From Persicitalea sp038235275 (lineage in GTDB: Bacteria; Bacteroidota; Bacteroidia; Cytophagales; Spirosomataceae), in the NCBI GenBank assembly GCA_038235275.1, contig JBBSUC010000018.1, positions 1-64,000 of the forward strand: DNA of 64,000 nucleotides, in the 5' to 3' direction. The notes below the pieces were generated by a model, which saw only the letters and a program-made list of their open reading frames with translations, did no database searches and was not told the DNA's origin. Position numbers and translations under genes: made by a program. Below, one piece after another: positions 16,182 through 25,219 of the stretch. How positions within the stretch are numbered: position 1 is the first letter of the stretch; each line of letters begins with the position of its first letter.

Positions 16182-16934
16182 TTAATAGGGCATCGACCAA
16201 TAAGGGCTGCGGTGCGCTACCATACTGTCGCGCATATGTTCCCAAAGTAGTTTGTCGTATTGGTCATTGTCGAGTTTCTTCCCTTTCAATTTTTTGGGAA
16301 GTTCAATGGCGTCGCCTACGGGCTTCATTTCTATGTTAGTCGCTGTAATCACAACGTCGCCGTCGTTCATATCCAATTCCAAAATCGCACCGGGTAGGCC
16401 AAAGTACTGCGCCGGACCCACGGGAACCGGCAAATCGTGCGCAAACCAAGCGGACACTTTCAGCCGCTTGGTAGTATCCTCCGCCACGGCCAACATACAA
16501 ACATGACCGTTAACGTCCTTAATTTGATTCATGACTTTCCACTTGGGTGTTCTTAAAGAGTCTTCAATCAGGTAAGTTTTACCCAACATTTCTATAAGCT
16601 CGGTCTTTTTCTCTTTGTCAAAATCCCGGAAGATTACGTACCCGTTCTGACGCCAGCTGTACCGACCATCGTCACTGGTAGCCTGTTCGCTTTCGTAGGT
16701 GTACTTACTCTGCGTGGGCGTAAAAAACAGTTTCATCTTGGTTTTGTTGCCTTCGTCGTCGCTACCCCAGGTCAGTTTGATACGATCTTTTTCTTCCTGG
16801 CTCAAAAAATCCATCTTGGCGTAAATGTTCGACCAGTGGGTGACCTGTTCGTAGGTAATTATGCCCTCTGCTTCCTGCGCAATGGCGGGTAGCGTGAGGA
16901 GGGTTAGAAGAAGAATGGTGAGTTTTTGTTTCAT
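16182..16934 (-). CDS. GLPGLI family protein
   Basis: 250 residues with a signal peptide (MKQKLTILLLTLLTLPAIAQ). It is named for the family motif, visible here as FGLPGAILELDMNDG. These periplasmic or outer-membrane proteins are restricted to Bacteroidota, and their function is unknown; many lie next to TonB-dependent receptors, as here, where an outer-membrane barrel gene is immediately upstream on the same strand (103 bp apart). ATG 16934 was chosen as it starts the signal peptide. Upstream, the word GGCACAAAG occurs twice (16947, 16963). Confidence 0.88.
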   Translation of the reverse strand: MKQKLTILLLTLLTLPAIAQEAEGIITYEQVTHWSNIYAKMDFLSQEEKDRIKLTWGSDDEGNKTKMKLFFTPTQSKYTYESEQATSDDGRYSWRQNGYVIFRDFDKEKKTELIEMLGKTYLIEDSLRTPKWKVMNQIKDVNGHVCMLAVAEDTTKRLKVSAWFAHDLPVPVGPAQYFGLPGAILELDMNDGDVVITATNIEMKPVGDAIELPKKLKGKKLDNDQYDKLLWEHMRDSMVAHRSPYWSMPY

Positions 16935-17037
16935 TGTTTTAAGTGAGGCACAAAGTACCAAAGGCACAAAGTAAGTTTATATTTAATGAGGAATATCGAG
17001 AGTTTACTACTATACAAAACTATTCACCCTCCACTGA

Positions 17038-19881
17038 TTAATAGAATCCTCGTTTACGGACGCTGCCCGTTACACCACGCATGTTGTAGGTAAAGCTGAG
17101 CATAAAGTACCGCGCTAAGGTGCTTGACTGCTCGGTGGTTACGAAGTTTTGCGAGGCGTACTGCCGAATTCCCTGATTTTGGTTGAACACATCGTAGGCA
17201 GAGAGCCTAATTTCGCCCTTTTTGCTTTTTAGCATGATTTTGTAAAGCGACATATTGAGGATAGGCTGAGTGCGGTTAAATCCAAAACGATCATTTACGT
17301 AGGTGTTGAGGTTAAAGCGGCTGGAAAAGTAAATCTCCGCCGGGAACTTGAGGTTCATCTCTGCGCCGTACGAATTATTGAAAATCTGCTGGTTCTGGCT
17401 CGTGTTCACCGAATACTTTGTGTTGGTAATACTCCAGCTTCCGTTCAGATAGAAAGTGAACTTTTCGCTGGGCGTCAAACTCAGGTTGGTCGAGAATCGG
17501 TAGCTGTTGGAATTGGTACGATTCAGGATGTCGTTGACGTAAATCAAGTTCTTATTGATGTTGGCATTCCCGTTGAGATTGAGGGTGGCTTTCGTTTTTT
17601 TCAACGGAAAGCCGTAGTTCAAATATGCGCCGGTGTTGGAGCCGCCCGTAATGTTGACTGGCTTAGAGCGGGTGACCAGGTTCTCGTCGACTTGTTGGTT
17701 ATAAACGACCTGATTCACCCGGTAGTTGTAGTAAAGATTCCCGAAAAGTTGCGTGAAACTGGCCGAGTTAAAGTACTGGTAACCCGCGTTCACGTTGTGA
17801 GAAGACTCCGGTACCAAATTGGGATTTCCCTCGGTAATGTAAAGCGGATTGCTGTTATCGACAATGGGCTGCAAGTCACGAATGTTAGGTTCACTGACGC
17901 TCATGCTGTAGCTGGCGTAAAGGCTACGGTTATTTTTCATGGAATATCGAATGCTGCCATTGGGCGTAAAAAAGCTGAACTGACGGTCGATGCGGGTCAA
18001 AGTTGGGGTGGACTTCATTTGCGAGAAATCACCTTTCAAATCAAACTGCAGAGCCGCCGCTCCTATTGATGCATTGAAGCCTTTGTTGGTGAAGCGGATG
18101 CTCGTTCCCAGTCGGTTATACACAAAATTATTGGTGTAGTAGCGGCTGAGCTGGTCGTTACGCAGGAAGGTGTTGTTGTCCACGTTGACATTGAATACAT
18201 CACGGGTCACCTCGTCCTGACGCAGGCTGAAATTATAGAACGTCTCCCAGAAATAATGCTTGGCGAAAGGTTGGATATAAAGCAGGCTGGCCTTCAACTG
18301 GGTGCGGATGCTGTTGGTTTCGTTGTTTTGGTTGATTTTGATGGTACTGTCGGGCTGGTTGGCCTTGTAAAAAATATTGGTAGAACGCTGGTTCGACTCA
18401 CCGTCGGAATTATTGATGTTGTAGCCTACACTAGCCGAAAAATTACGCCCTTTTGTTTTGAATTTGTGGCGAAATAAAGCCGTGTTGCCCATCGAAAATG
18501 AGTTGAAACGGCTGGTGTTGTCAAGATTCGACTCGGTGGCAAGCTGGGTCAGATCGCCGGAGGCAGTGCTACGGTAAAAATCCTGGTTGCTGAAATATCG
18601 GGCATTTCCGTTGCCAAAACGAGCGTTGCTAATGACGACGAGCGTGTTAAGTGAGTCGATTTTTTGCTCAAGCCGAACGCCGCCCCGGTGGTTGCGATTC
18701 AGGTTGTTGCGGCTGTTGGCGTCCTCTCGGCGAAAGCTGCTGGCGGCCAGGATGCTCTCCCGCGACGAAAAAGCATCCTGCATTTTATCGCTTTGATTGT
18801 AATAGTAATTGGTGCTGAAAAGGGTTTTCTTATTGTCGTAATTGTAATTGATGCCCCCCACCCAGTTTTTGGTAAAACCCTGCGTGGGGCCATTCCCCCC
18901 CGAAACGGTCAGGCTTTCGGAGTCGTCACCTGAATTATAGAAGATAATGCCGTTGCCGCTACTGAAACCAAAATCGCCGTCGTCGCCCCAGTTGAATGAC
19001 TGGCTGCCCCGAAAATCCTGGTAATCGTCCCACGACAGGCCGGTTTGGTTGGTGTTATTGCCCAATCCCACCACCGCAAACTGCTGCTTGTCGTTGAAGC
19101 GGTTGTAGTTTACTTTGGCCTCCACACGGTCTTTGGTTCCCGCCCCCACGGTGGCTTTACCAAACCCTCCCTTTTTGTGGCTTTCTTTCAGTTCGAGGTT
19201 GAGGTTTTTCTCCTTCTTGCCATCGTCCACGCCCGTTAGCCGCGATTGTTCCGACTTTCCATCGAATACCTGCACTTTGGAAATCGCCTCGGCGGGCAGA
19301 TTTTTGGTCGCCATCTTCACATCGCCGCCGAAGAAACGCTTGCCGTCTACCGTCACACGCTGTACTTCCTGGCCTTGCGCCCGGATGGTGCCGTCCTGCT
19401 CGACTTGCATCCCCGGCAAGCGCCGCAGCAAATCCTCCACCGTTGAACCCGGCGGCACTTTAAACGAACTAGCGTTGTATTCCACCGTATCGCCCCGAAT
19501 GCTGAGCGGCGCACGGGCGGTTTTGATGACGACCTCGAAAAGGTCTTGGTTCAGCACCTTTAATTGAATATTTCCCACATCCAGTACCCCATCGTCGGTC
19601 GGTTCAATGGGGACGTCGGCGGGGATGTACCCCACGTATGAGATTTTCAGGATATACGTAGAACGCTTGACGTTTTTGAATTCCAAAGCGCCTTTTTCGT
19701 CAGAGCGGTTGTAGTTGATAAGCGCCGAGTCCTTAGGGGCCAGCAGCATGACCGTGGCACCGGGTAGGGCAGCACCCGCTGAGTCTACGACGATGCCTTT
19801 AATGGTAAAACGACCGGAATTCTGGGCCTGAGCGGCCATAGTCAGCACGATCAGCAGGAGCGAGAGCAGGATTTTTTTCAA
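17038..19881 (-). CDS. Outer-membrane beta-barrel protein with carboxypeptidase-like domain (TonB-dependent receptor family)
   Basis: About 947 residues. Signal peptide (KKILLSLLLIVLTMAAQAQ), then a carboxypeptidase-D regulatory-like domain (about 25-105: GIVVDSAGAALPGATVMLL, KISYVGYIP), a plug domain (about 110-215, with RRLPGMQVEQDGTIRAQGQ and VTVDGKRFFGGD) and a C-terminal beta-barrel of the outer_membrane_beta-barrel_3 type (Asn/Tyr/Ser-rich strands, terminal Phe-Tyr). It lacks the SusC signature and no SusD follows, so it is an import or scaffold barrel paired with the GLPGLI protein downstream. No ATG exists at the signal peptide: TTG at 19881 fits best, while the ATG at 19968 would add 29 residues before the signal. 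The 210 bp upstream are very A/T-rich. Confidence 0.85.
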   Translation of the reverse strand: MKKILLSLLLIVLTMAAQAQNSGRFTIKGIVVDSAGAALPGATVMLLAPKDSALINYNRSDEKGALEFKNVKRSTYILKISYVGYIPADVPIEPTDDGVLDVGNIQLKVLNQDLFEVVIKTARAPLSIRGDTVEYNASSFKVPPGSTVEDLLRRLPGMQVEQDGTIRAQGQEVQRVTVDGKRFFGGDVKMATKNLPAEAISKVQVFDGKSEQSRLTGVDDGKKEKNLNLELKESHKKGGFGKATVGAGTKDRVEAKVNYNRFNDKQQFAVVGLGNNTNQTGLSWDDYQDFRGSQSFNWGDDGDFGFSSGNGIIFYNSGDDSESLTVSGGNGPTQGFTKNWVGGINYNYDNKKTLFSTNYYYNQSDKMQDAFSSRESILAASSFRREDANSRNNLNRNHRGGVRLEQKIDSLNTLVVISNARFGNGNARYFSNQDFYRSTASGDLTQLATESNLDNTSRFNSFSMGNTALFRHKFKTKGRNFSASVGYNINNSDGESNQRSTNIFYKANQPDSTIKINQNNETNSIRTQLKASLLYIQPFAKHYFWETFYNFSLRQDEVTRDVFNVNVDNNTFLRNDQLSRYYTNNFVYNRLGTSIRFTNKGFNASIGAAALQFDLKGDFSQMKSTPTLTRIDRQFSFFTPNGSIRYSMKNNRSLYASYSMSVSEPNIRDLQPIVDNSNPLYITEGNPNLVPESSHNVNAGYQYFNSASFTQLFGNLYYNYRVNQVVYNQQVDENLVTRSKPVNITGGSNTGAYLNYGFPLKKTKATLNLNGNANINKNLIYVNDILNRTNSNSYRFSTNLSLTPSEKFTFYLNGSWSITNTKYSVNTSQNQQIFNNSYGAEMNLKFPAEIYFSSRFNLNTYVNDRFGFNRTQPILNMSLYKIMLKSKKGEIRLSAYDVFNQNQGIRQYASQNFVTTEQSSTLARYFMLSFTYNMRGVTGSVRKRGFY

Positions 19882-20091
19882 GGGGCTAAGTAGATTTAGG
19901 GATAGTTGGCTAATTGAGTTGATTGGGACTATTTCGGTAAGGTCTGCAAAATCACCAAAAGGTTGCAAAGGCAGATGTTAAATTTTCGTAAAAGTAAACT
20001 ATTAGATTAGTTTCACCAAACTAAAAAAGAAGTTTTTCCAAAAATAGAAATTTTTATTATACAATTTATTTATATATAATATTTTCATAAA

Positions 20092-20127
20092 AAAAGGTGA
20101 AACTCAGCTTGCTGAGTTTCACCTTTT
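20092..20127 (-). terminator. Rho-independent terminator of the KAS III gene
   Basis: AAAAGGTGAAACTCAGC and GCTGAGTTTCACCTTTT form a perfect 17-bp stem with a TT loop, followed on the minus strand by a T-run. It lies between the fabH stop and the next minus-strand gene. The 19882-20091 interval beyond is A/T-rich, with no exact TAnnTTTG element. Confidence 0.9.
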
Positions 20128-20181
20128 AAGAATCGAGGACTGAACGGGGGACACAGGCCGCAGCGCGCCAGGCAGAATGAA

Positions 20182-21237
20182 TCACCACCTCACCAGTGCC
20201 GACCCCCAGGTAAAACCACTACCAAAGGCGGCTAAACAAACCAAATCTCCTTCCTTGATTTTTCCGGCCTCCCAGGCTTCGCAGAGTGCGATGGGGATAG
20301 AAGCGGCAGTAGTGTTGCCGTATTTTTGGATATTGTTCCAAACCTGATCGTCGCGTAAGCCCAGTTTTTGCTGCACAAACTGACTGATGCGCAGGTTGGC
20401 CTGGTGGGGGATGAGCATGTCGATGTCGCTGGCTTGCAAACCCGTTTTTTCCAGGGCTTCCTTAATCACTTCGGGGAATTTCACTACGGCATTCTTGAAC
20501 ACGAGTTGGCCTTCCATATTGGGATAGATATTTTTACGCTCGAGTAGTTCAGGATAAATAAAAATATCGCCATACTCTTCATCGGGATAGCCGAAATTTT
20601 CCTTGCCCAAATGGTAGCCGCCGTGGCTGCCGGGGTTAATCATCGCGAGTTGCTCGGCGTGGGTGCCGTCGGAATGTAGGTGCGTCGTCAAAATGCCATG
20701 CCCTTCTTGCTCAGTTGGCTGTAAAATAACCGCCCCGGCACCGTCGCCAAATATGACGGTCACATTGCGGCCCCGTGTGTCGAATTCCAGACCCATCGAG
20801 TGCATTTCGGAACCAACCAGCAGGATGTTCTTATACATACCTGTCTTGATGAACTGGTCGGACACCGACAAGCCATAGATAAATCCCGAGCATTGGTTGC
20901 GAATATCCAACGCCCCGATTTCGGTTTTGGTGATGCCCATCTCGCGCTGTAGCAACACCCCGCAGCCGGGAAAGTAGTAGTCGGGACTGAGCGTGGCGAA
21001 GACGATAAAATCGACATCTTCTTTACTAATCCCCGCTCGCTCGATGGCGATTTCGGCGGCGCGGGCAGCCATTGTGGTCGTGGTTTCCTCGTGTTTTTTG
21101 GCGTAATGGCGTTCCTTGATTCCAGTGCGTTCCTGAATCCAGGCGTCATTGGTGTCCATAACCTGGGCGAGGTCGTCGTTGGTGACCACTTTTTCGGGAA
21201 CGTAGTAGCCAATTCCGGCTATCTTTGTGTTTGTCAT
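20182..21237 (-). CDS. fabH: 3-oxoacyl-ACP synthase III (KAS III / FabH-like)
   Basis: Thiolase-fold enzyme of 351 residues that joins acyl-CoA with malonyl-ACP to start fatty-acid synthesis. The catalytic triad is readable: Cys116 in RNQCSGF, His278 in PHQANLRI and Asn308 in KYGNTTAASIP. GDGAGAVIL and FGSGFTWGSALVRW are the usual glycine-rich segments. The active-site sequence is QCSGF instead of the classical ACAGF, which places it in the FabH2-like subgroup of longer proteins (about 350 instead of 320 residues). Those may use branched or special acyl starters, so housekeeping FabH function is likely but not certain. It is divergent from the phosphoesterase (27 bp between starts). Confidence 0.87.
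   Translation of the reverse strand: MTNTKIAGIGYYVPEKVVTNDDLAQVMDTNDAWIQERTGIKERHYAKKHEETTTTMAARAAEIAIERAGISKEDVDFIVFATLSPDYYFPGCGVLLQREMGITKTEIGALDIRNQCSGFIYGLSVSDQFIKTGMYKNILLVGSEMHSMGLEFDTRGRNVTVIFGDGAGAVILQPTEQEGHGILTTHLHSDGTHAEQLAMINPGSHGGYHLGKENFGYPDEEYGDIFIYPELLERKNIYPNMEGQLVFKNAVVKFPEVIKEALEKTGLQASDIDMLIPHQANLRISQFVQQKLGLRDDQVWNNIQKYGNTTAASIPIALCEAWEAGKIKEGDLVCLAAFGSGFTWGSALVRW
21220..21227 (+). promoter_or_regulatory. Candidate -7 element (TATCTTTG) for the phosphoesterase
   Basis: TATCTTTG matches TAnnTTTG and lies 37 bases before the ATG at 21265, inside the 5' end of the divergent fabH gene. No clear TTG at the right distance. Confidence 0.35.
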
Positions 21238-21264
21238 GGGAGTATTGAAGGAAGTGAGTTGTTT

Positions 21265-21774
21265 ATGAAAAGAATAGGATTGATTTCAGATACTCATGGC
21301 TTTCTGGATGAAGCCGTTTTCGAGCATTTTAATAATTGTGACGAAATTTGGCACGCCGGAGATGTCGGAGATGCTGCTATTCTCGAGCGACTGGCGGCTT
21401 TTAAACCACTGCGTGCCGTGTCGGGCAACATCGACGGGCAGCCCGTCCGCAGCCTTGCACCTGAAGACCAGCATTTCGAGCTGGAAGGATTTAAGGTTTG
21501 GATCACGCACATCGGCGGCTATCCACCGCGCTATAATCCAAACGTGAAGCCCCAGTTGCGAAGCGCAACCCCCGATATTTTTGTCTGCGGGCATTCCCAC
21601 ATCCTGCGGGTTATACGTGATCCGGCGTTAAATAAAATGCTCTATCTCAACCCCGGAGCAGCAGGCCGTGAAGGCTTTCATAAAATGAGGACGCTGTTGC
21701 GGTTTTCTTTGGAAAATGGAAAGGTGAAGGATATGGAGGTTGTTGAGCTTGGGCTGCGGGGAGCTATTCAATGA
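21265..21774 (+). CDS. YfcE/MJ0936-family metallophosphoesterase
   Basis: 169 residues, cytoplasmic. All five metal-binding motifs of the calcineurin-like fold are present in order: ISDTHG (Asp9, His11), HAGDVGD, SGNIDG, ITHIGG and CGHSH. The short size fits the YfcE/MJ0936 group, phosphodiesterases active on small test substrates with unclear natural targets. ATG 21265 gives the usual start, MKRIGLISDTHG, with nothing before it. The downstream space to the convergent propeller gene holds a small inverted repeat. Confidence 0.9.
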   Translation: MKRIGLISDTHGFLDEAVFEHFNNCDEIWHAGDVGDAAILERLAAFKPLRAVSGNIDGQPVRSLAPEDQHFELEGFKVWITHIGGYPPRYNPNVKPQLRSATPDIFVCGHSHILRVIRDPALNKMLYLNPGAAGREGFHKMRTLLRFSLENGKVKDMEVVELGLRGAIQ

Positions 21775-21827
21775 TAGAATGAGTGAATGTAAGAAGTCTG
21801 GCGAAAGCAGTATTTTATCATTCTATC
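21773..21827. repeat. 10-bp inverted repeat between convergent genes
   Basis: GATAGAATGA (21773-21782) is the reverse complement of TCATTCTATC (21818-21827). The left arm begins inside the phosphoesterase stop codon, and GATAGAATGAGTGAATG has the same degenerate 7-nt rhythm as the element at 14844. Could form a long-loop hairpin; there is no T-run. Confidence 0.6.
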
Positions 21828-21839
21828 CTTCAAAATTAT

Positions 21840-24800
21840 CTACGGCATCGTTATTTTCTCGATCCCCTTCTCACGACAGAGCGCATTGAAAGCCGAAATA
21901 TCCTTTACCAAACCTGCTTTCTCCGCGTTTAGCTTTGCCCATCGGGCGTCAAGTACTTGAATCTGTTCCTTTTGTCCGTTGGTGACAAGCGGCACGTTAG
22001 AGTCCAGTTCGCCGCGTACGAAAATGTAGTCGGCGCTGATCATGTTGAGGAAGTTAATGATATCATCGTTGGATTCCGCCTTATTCTGTACCAGTTTATC
22101 TTCCCACGTTTTCATCTTTTTTACCAAAGCTTTGGCCGTGTCGGCTACGGTTTTCATGGTGGGTTTTTCTTTGAGCAATGACGCCAGTTCGCTGATTTGC
22201 TTGCGGGCTTTGCGCATGTCCAGCACCGACTCGTGGATTTCCTTCACTTTATCTTCGACCGAAGTCAGGACGCGCTGTTGTTCGGCGTAATCGGGGGCAG
22301 TTGCTTCGATGCGCGGATCGGGCAAGATGTTAAATGTCGCTGATTTTGGTTGGGCTTTGTAGGTCAGCTTGGCTGAATACTTGCCGGGAGCAACTTTGTG
22401 GCCGTTGTAGCTGCCTTCAATAAACACCTTAGGTACGCCGGGGAGCGTTTCGGCGCGCATATCCCACACAAAGCGGTTCATGCCGCCTTTCATCGGCAGT
22501 AGGTCGTCGGGGTCGGGGCCACCGGGGAATTCTATAAAATCCTCGTCCTTCTTGCTGCTGTACTCGCGGACGATTTTTCCCTGCGTGTCCATTATTTCCA
22601 ACTTCATTGCCTGGCTGGTGTCAGGCTTGGCGGGCAGTTTATAATATATTACCACGCCCGTGGCCGGGTTATCGCCCATCATGGAGTTCTTTACCGGTAT
22701 CAAATCATCCTTGCCCTCCACTTTATCCAAAGCGCTGCGGCCCGACACACGGTAAGTGTCCTTTGACGCGTAAACCCACAGGCTGTCCTTTCCGATGCTT
22801 TCATTCTGTTCACGCAGCGGGGCCAAATCGTCCAAAATCCAGATCGAGCGACCCATCGTGGCGGCGATCAGGTCATTCTGATGGACTTTAAGGTCGGTAA
22901 TTGGCGTAATCGGTAGGTTTAGCTGGAAAGGCCGCCAACTTTGTCCGCCGTCGTAGGAGAGATACAAGCCCGTTTCGGTGCCGGCGTAGAGCAAATCTTT
23001 CCGCTGGTTGTCTTCGCGAATGACGCGAGTATAGGCCCCGTCGGGAATGCCGTCGGAAATTTTCTTCCAGGATTTTCCGTAATCGGTCGTCTTATATAAG
23101 GAGGGGGTAAAATCGTTGAATTTGTAGCGCGTCGTAGCGATGTAGGCCGTAGCCTTGTTATGCGGCGAGACCTCGATGCTGTTTACCAACGTCTCTTCCA
23201 GTCCCTTTGGCGTCACATTCTTCCAGGTTTGGCCGTTATCGCGGGTGAGGTGGACAAGACCATCGTCACTGCCCGTCCAGAAGACGCCTGCTTCGTTGGG
23301 GGCTTCCAGCAGGTACGAAATAGTGGCGTAGTTCTCACCGCCCGCGCCTTCGTTGGTGTAGGGCGCACCGCCCAGACCGAGTTTGGTGGTGTCGGCACGG
23401 GTCAGGTCGGGCGACATTTCGGTCCAGGTTTTGCCGAGGTCGGTGGTTTTCAATACCATATTTCCGGCGTGGTAAAAGGCTTTTTCGCGCTGCGAATAAA
23501 TAATCGGTGCGTTCCAGTTGAAGCGGTACTTCATGTCCTTGGCTTTGACGGACTGGTACTGAATGGGCGAAATCATTACGCCTCGGCCCTCTTTATTTTC
23601 AAGATTTAAAAGTTCGATGGTACCCTGGTAGCTGCCGCCCATCACGTACTTTGGTGCGTCGGGATCGAAGGCCAGAAACGCGCTTTCGCCGCCCGCCGAT
23701 GGTTCCCAATTGCGCTCCGTGATGCCGCCGCTGTTGGTGCTGCGACTGGCAATCATCACCGAGGAGTTGTCTTGTTGTCCGGCGTAAATGCGGTAAGGGA
23801 AAAGATTGTCTACGCTCAAGCGATAAAATTGCGCGGTTGGCATTCCATCTTGGTAGGAAAAAGTTTCGCCACCGTTGAAGCTGACCGCCGCGCCGCCATC
23901 GTTGGACAGCACCATGTTTTTGTTATTTTTGGGATTGATCCACAAATCGTGATGGTCGCCGTGAGTTTTCTTGAAAACCTGGCTGAACGTCTTGCCGCCG
24001 TCGATTGATTTGAGGGCGGGCGAGTTAAGGACATACACCGTATTTTCGTCAGCGGGGTCAGCAAAAATTTCGATGTAGTACCAGGCGCGCTGGACAGTGC
24101 GGTGGTCTTTGCTGACGCGATCCCAGCTTTTCCCAGCGTCGTCGGAGCGGAAGACGCCGCCTTTTTCTTTTTCGGTATCCGATTCTATCACCGCAAAAAC
24201 ACGCTCGGGATTGGCGCGGGATACCGAAATGCCCATTTTGCCCATTTCCTTCGGTAGGCCTTTCTCCATCTTCGTCCAGGTTTCGCCCGCGTCAATGGAC
24301 TTGTACAGCCCGCTGCCCTTGCCACCGCTGACCATCTGCCACGGCAGGCGGCGGTGATCCCACATCGCTGCGTACAAAATACGCGGATTGGTCATATCCA
24401 TGCTCAAATCCGCGCAGCCGGAATTGTCGTCCACGTACAGCACCTTTTGCCAATTCTTGCCGCCGTCCGTCGATTTATAAACGCCACGCTCTTCCGTCGG
24501 ACCGTGCAGGACACCCTGCGCTGCCACATAAACGATATCTGGATTTTGCGGATGAATGCGAATCATGGAAATATGACGGGTTTTATCTAATCCCATTTTC
24601 GTCCAGGTCTTTCCGGCGTCGGTGGATTTATAAACCCCGTCACCGTAGGAGGTCATTACACCGCGCGGGGCGTGTTCGCCCATACCCACGTAAACTACGT
24701 TCGGGTCAGACTCGGCCACCGCCACCGCGCCGACGGAGGATGTTTTGAAATATTTATCGGAGACGTTATTCCACGAAACCCCGGCGTCCTCTGTTTTCCA

Positions 24801-25055
24801 CAACCCGCCGCCCGTGTTGCCCATGTAGTAGGTGAGCGGGTCGCCGATCACGCCGGAAGAAGCCACCGAACGGCCACCCCGGAAAGGGCCAATGTTCCGC
24901 CATTTCAGCGCCTGAAATGTTTTGTCCAGAGTGTCGGGCGTGATTCGTTCCAGGTTTGGTTCGTTTTTTAATGGGCGCTTTTTATTTTGGGCAAGGGCAT
25001 TTTCAAAAAATAACAGAATAATAATAAAGGATAGCAGAGAAAAGTGGTTTCTCAT
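21840..25055 (-). CDS. BNR/sortilin-like beta-propeller protein, secreted
   Basis: 1071 residues with a signal peptide (SLLSFIIILLFFENALAQ). Residues about 50-760 contain many Asp-box (BNR) repeats of the S-x-D-x-G-x-x-W type: KTEDAGVSWNNV, KSTDAGKTWTKM, KSTDGGKNWQKV, RSDDAGKSWDRV, KTTDYGKSWKKI, LSYDGGQSWRPF. This is the VPS10/sortilin-like double propeller often annotated as glycosyl hydrolase. Residues about 830-920 form a FlgD-like beta-sandwich (FVWDMRAETLPG, PGKYSAKLTY) and the end is helical. Catalytic residues of sialidases are not visible, so a binding or scaffolding role is as likely as hydrolysis. Has its own candidate promoter. Confidence 0.85.
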   Translation of the reverse strand: MRNHFSLLSFIIILLFFENALAQNKKRPLKNEPNLERITPDTLDKTFQALKWRNIGPFRGGRSVASSGVIGDPLTYYMGNTGGGLWKTEDAGVSWNNVSDKYFKTSSVGAVAVAESDPNVVYVGMGEHAPRGVMTSYGDGVYKSTDAGKTWTKMGLDKTRHISMIRIHPQNPDIVYVAAQGVLHGPTEERGVYKSTDGGKNWQKVLYVDDNSGCADLSMDMTNPRILYAAMWDHRRLPWQMVSGGKGSGLYKSIDAGETWTKMEKGLPKEMGKMGISVSRANPERVFAVIESDTEKEKGGVFRSDDAGKSWDRVSKDHRTVQRAWYYIEIFADPADENTVYVLNSPALKSIDGGKTFSQVFKKTHGDHHDLWINPKNNKNMVLSNDGGAAVSFNGGETFSYQDGMPTAQFYRLSVDNLFPYRIYAGQQDNSSVMIASRSTNSGGITERNWEPSAGGESAFLAFDPDAPKYVMGGSYQGTIELLNLENKEGRGVMISPIQYQSVKAKDMKYRFNWNAPIIYSQREKAFYHAGNMVLKTTDLGKTWTEMSPDLTRADTTKLGLGGAPYTNEGAGGENYATISYLLEAPNEAGVFWTGSDDGLVHLTRDNGQTWKNVTPKGLEETLVNSIEVSPHNKATAYIATTRYKFNDFTPSLYKTTDYGKSWKKISDGIPDGAYTRVIREDNQRKDLLYAGTETGLYLSYDGGQSWRPFQLNLPITPITDLKVHQNDLIAATMGRSIWILDDLAPLREQNESIGKDSLWVYASKDTYRVSGRSALDKVEGKDDLIPVKNSMMGDNPATGVVIYYKLPAKPDTSQAMKLEIMDTQGKIVREYSSKKDEDFIEFPGGPDPDDLLPMKGGMNRFVWDMRAETLPGVPKVFIEGSYNGHKVAPGKYSAKLTYKAQPKSATFNILPDPRIEATAPDYAEQQRVLTSVEDKVKEIHESVLDMRKARKQISELASLLKEKPTMKTVADTAKALVKKMKTWEDKLVQNKAESNDDIINFLNMISADYIFVRGELDSNVPLVTNGQKEQIQVLDARWAKLNAEKAGLVKDISAFNALCREKGIEKITMP

Positions 25056-25095
25056 AAAAGCGAAGAAAATTTTTAAGTTTTGCCAATTGGAAGAC

Positions 25096-25124
25096 CAAAT
25101 TTAGGTTTTTTTGGCAAGGAGCAA
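25096..25124 (-). promoter_or_regulatory. Candidate promoter of the BNR-propeller gene
   Basis: On the minus strand TTG (25124-25122), 18 bases, TAAATTTG (25103-25096): this fits TTG-N17-23-TAnnTTTG. The ATG is 41 bases further on at 25055. Confidence 0.45.
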
Positions 25125-25219
25125 CGGGGAACGTGAGGGAAAAGCCAGTGATTGTTCATATCCTGCTCACTCCAAATTGGATTTACCGGGCAGTAATCCT
25201 TATTTTGAAAAAAAATACA

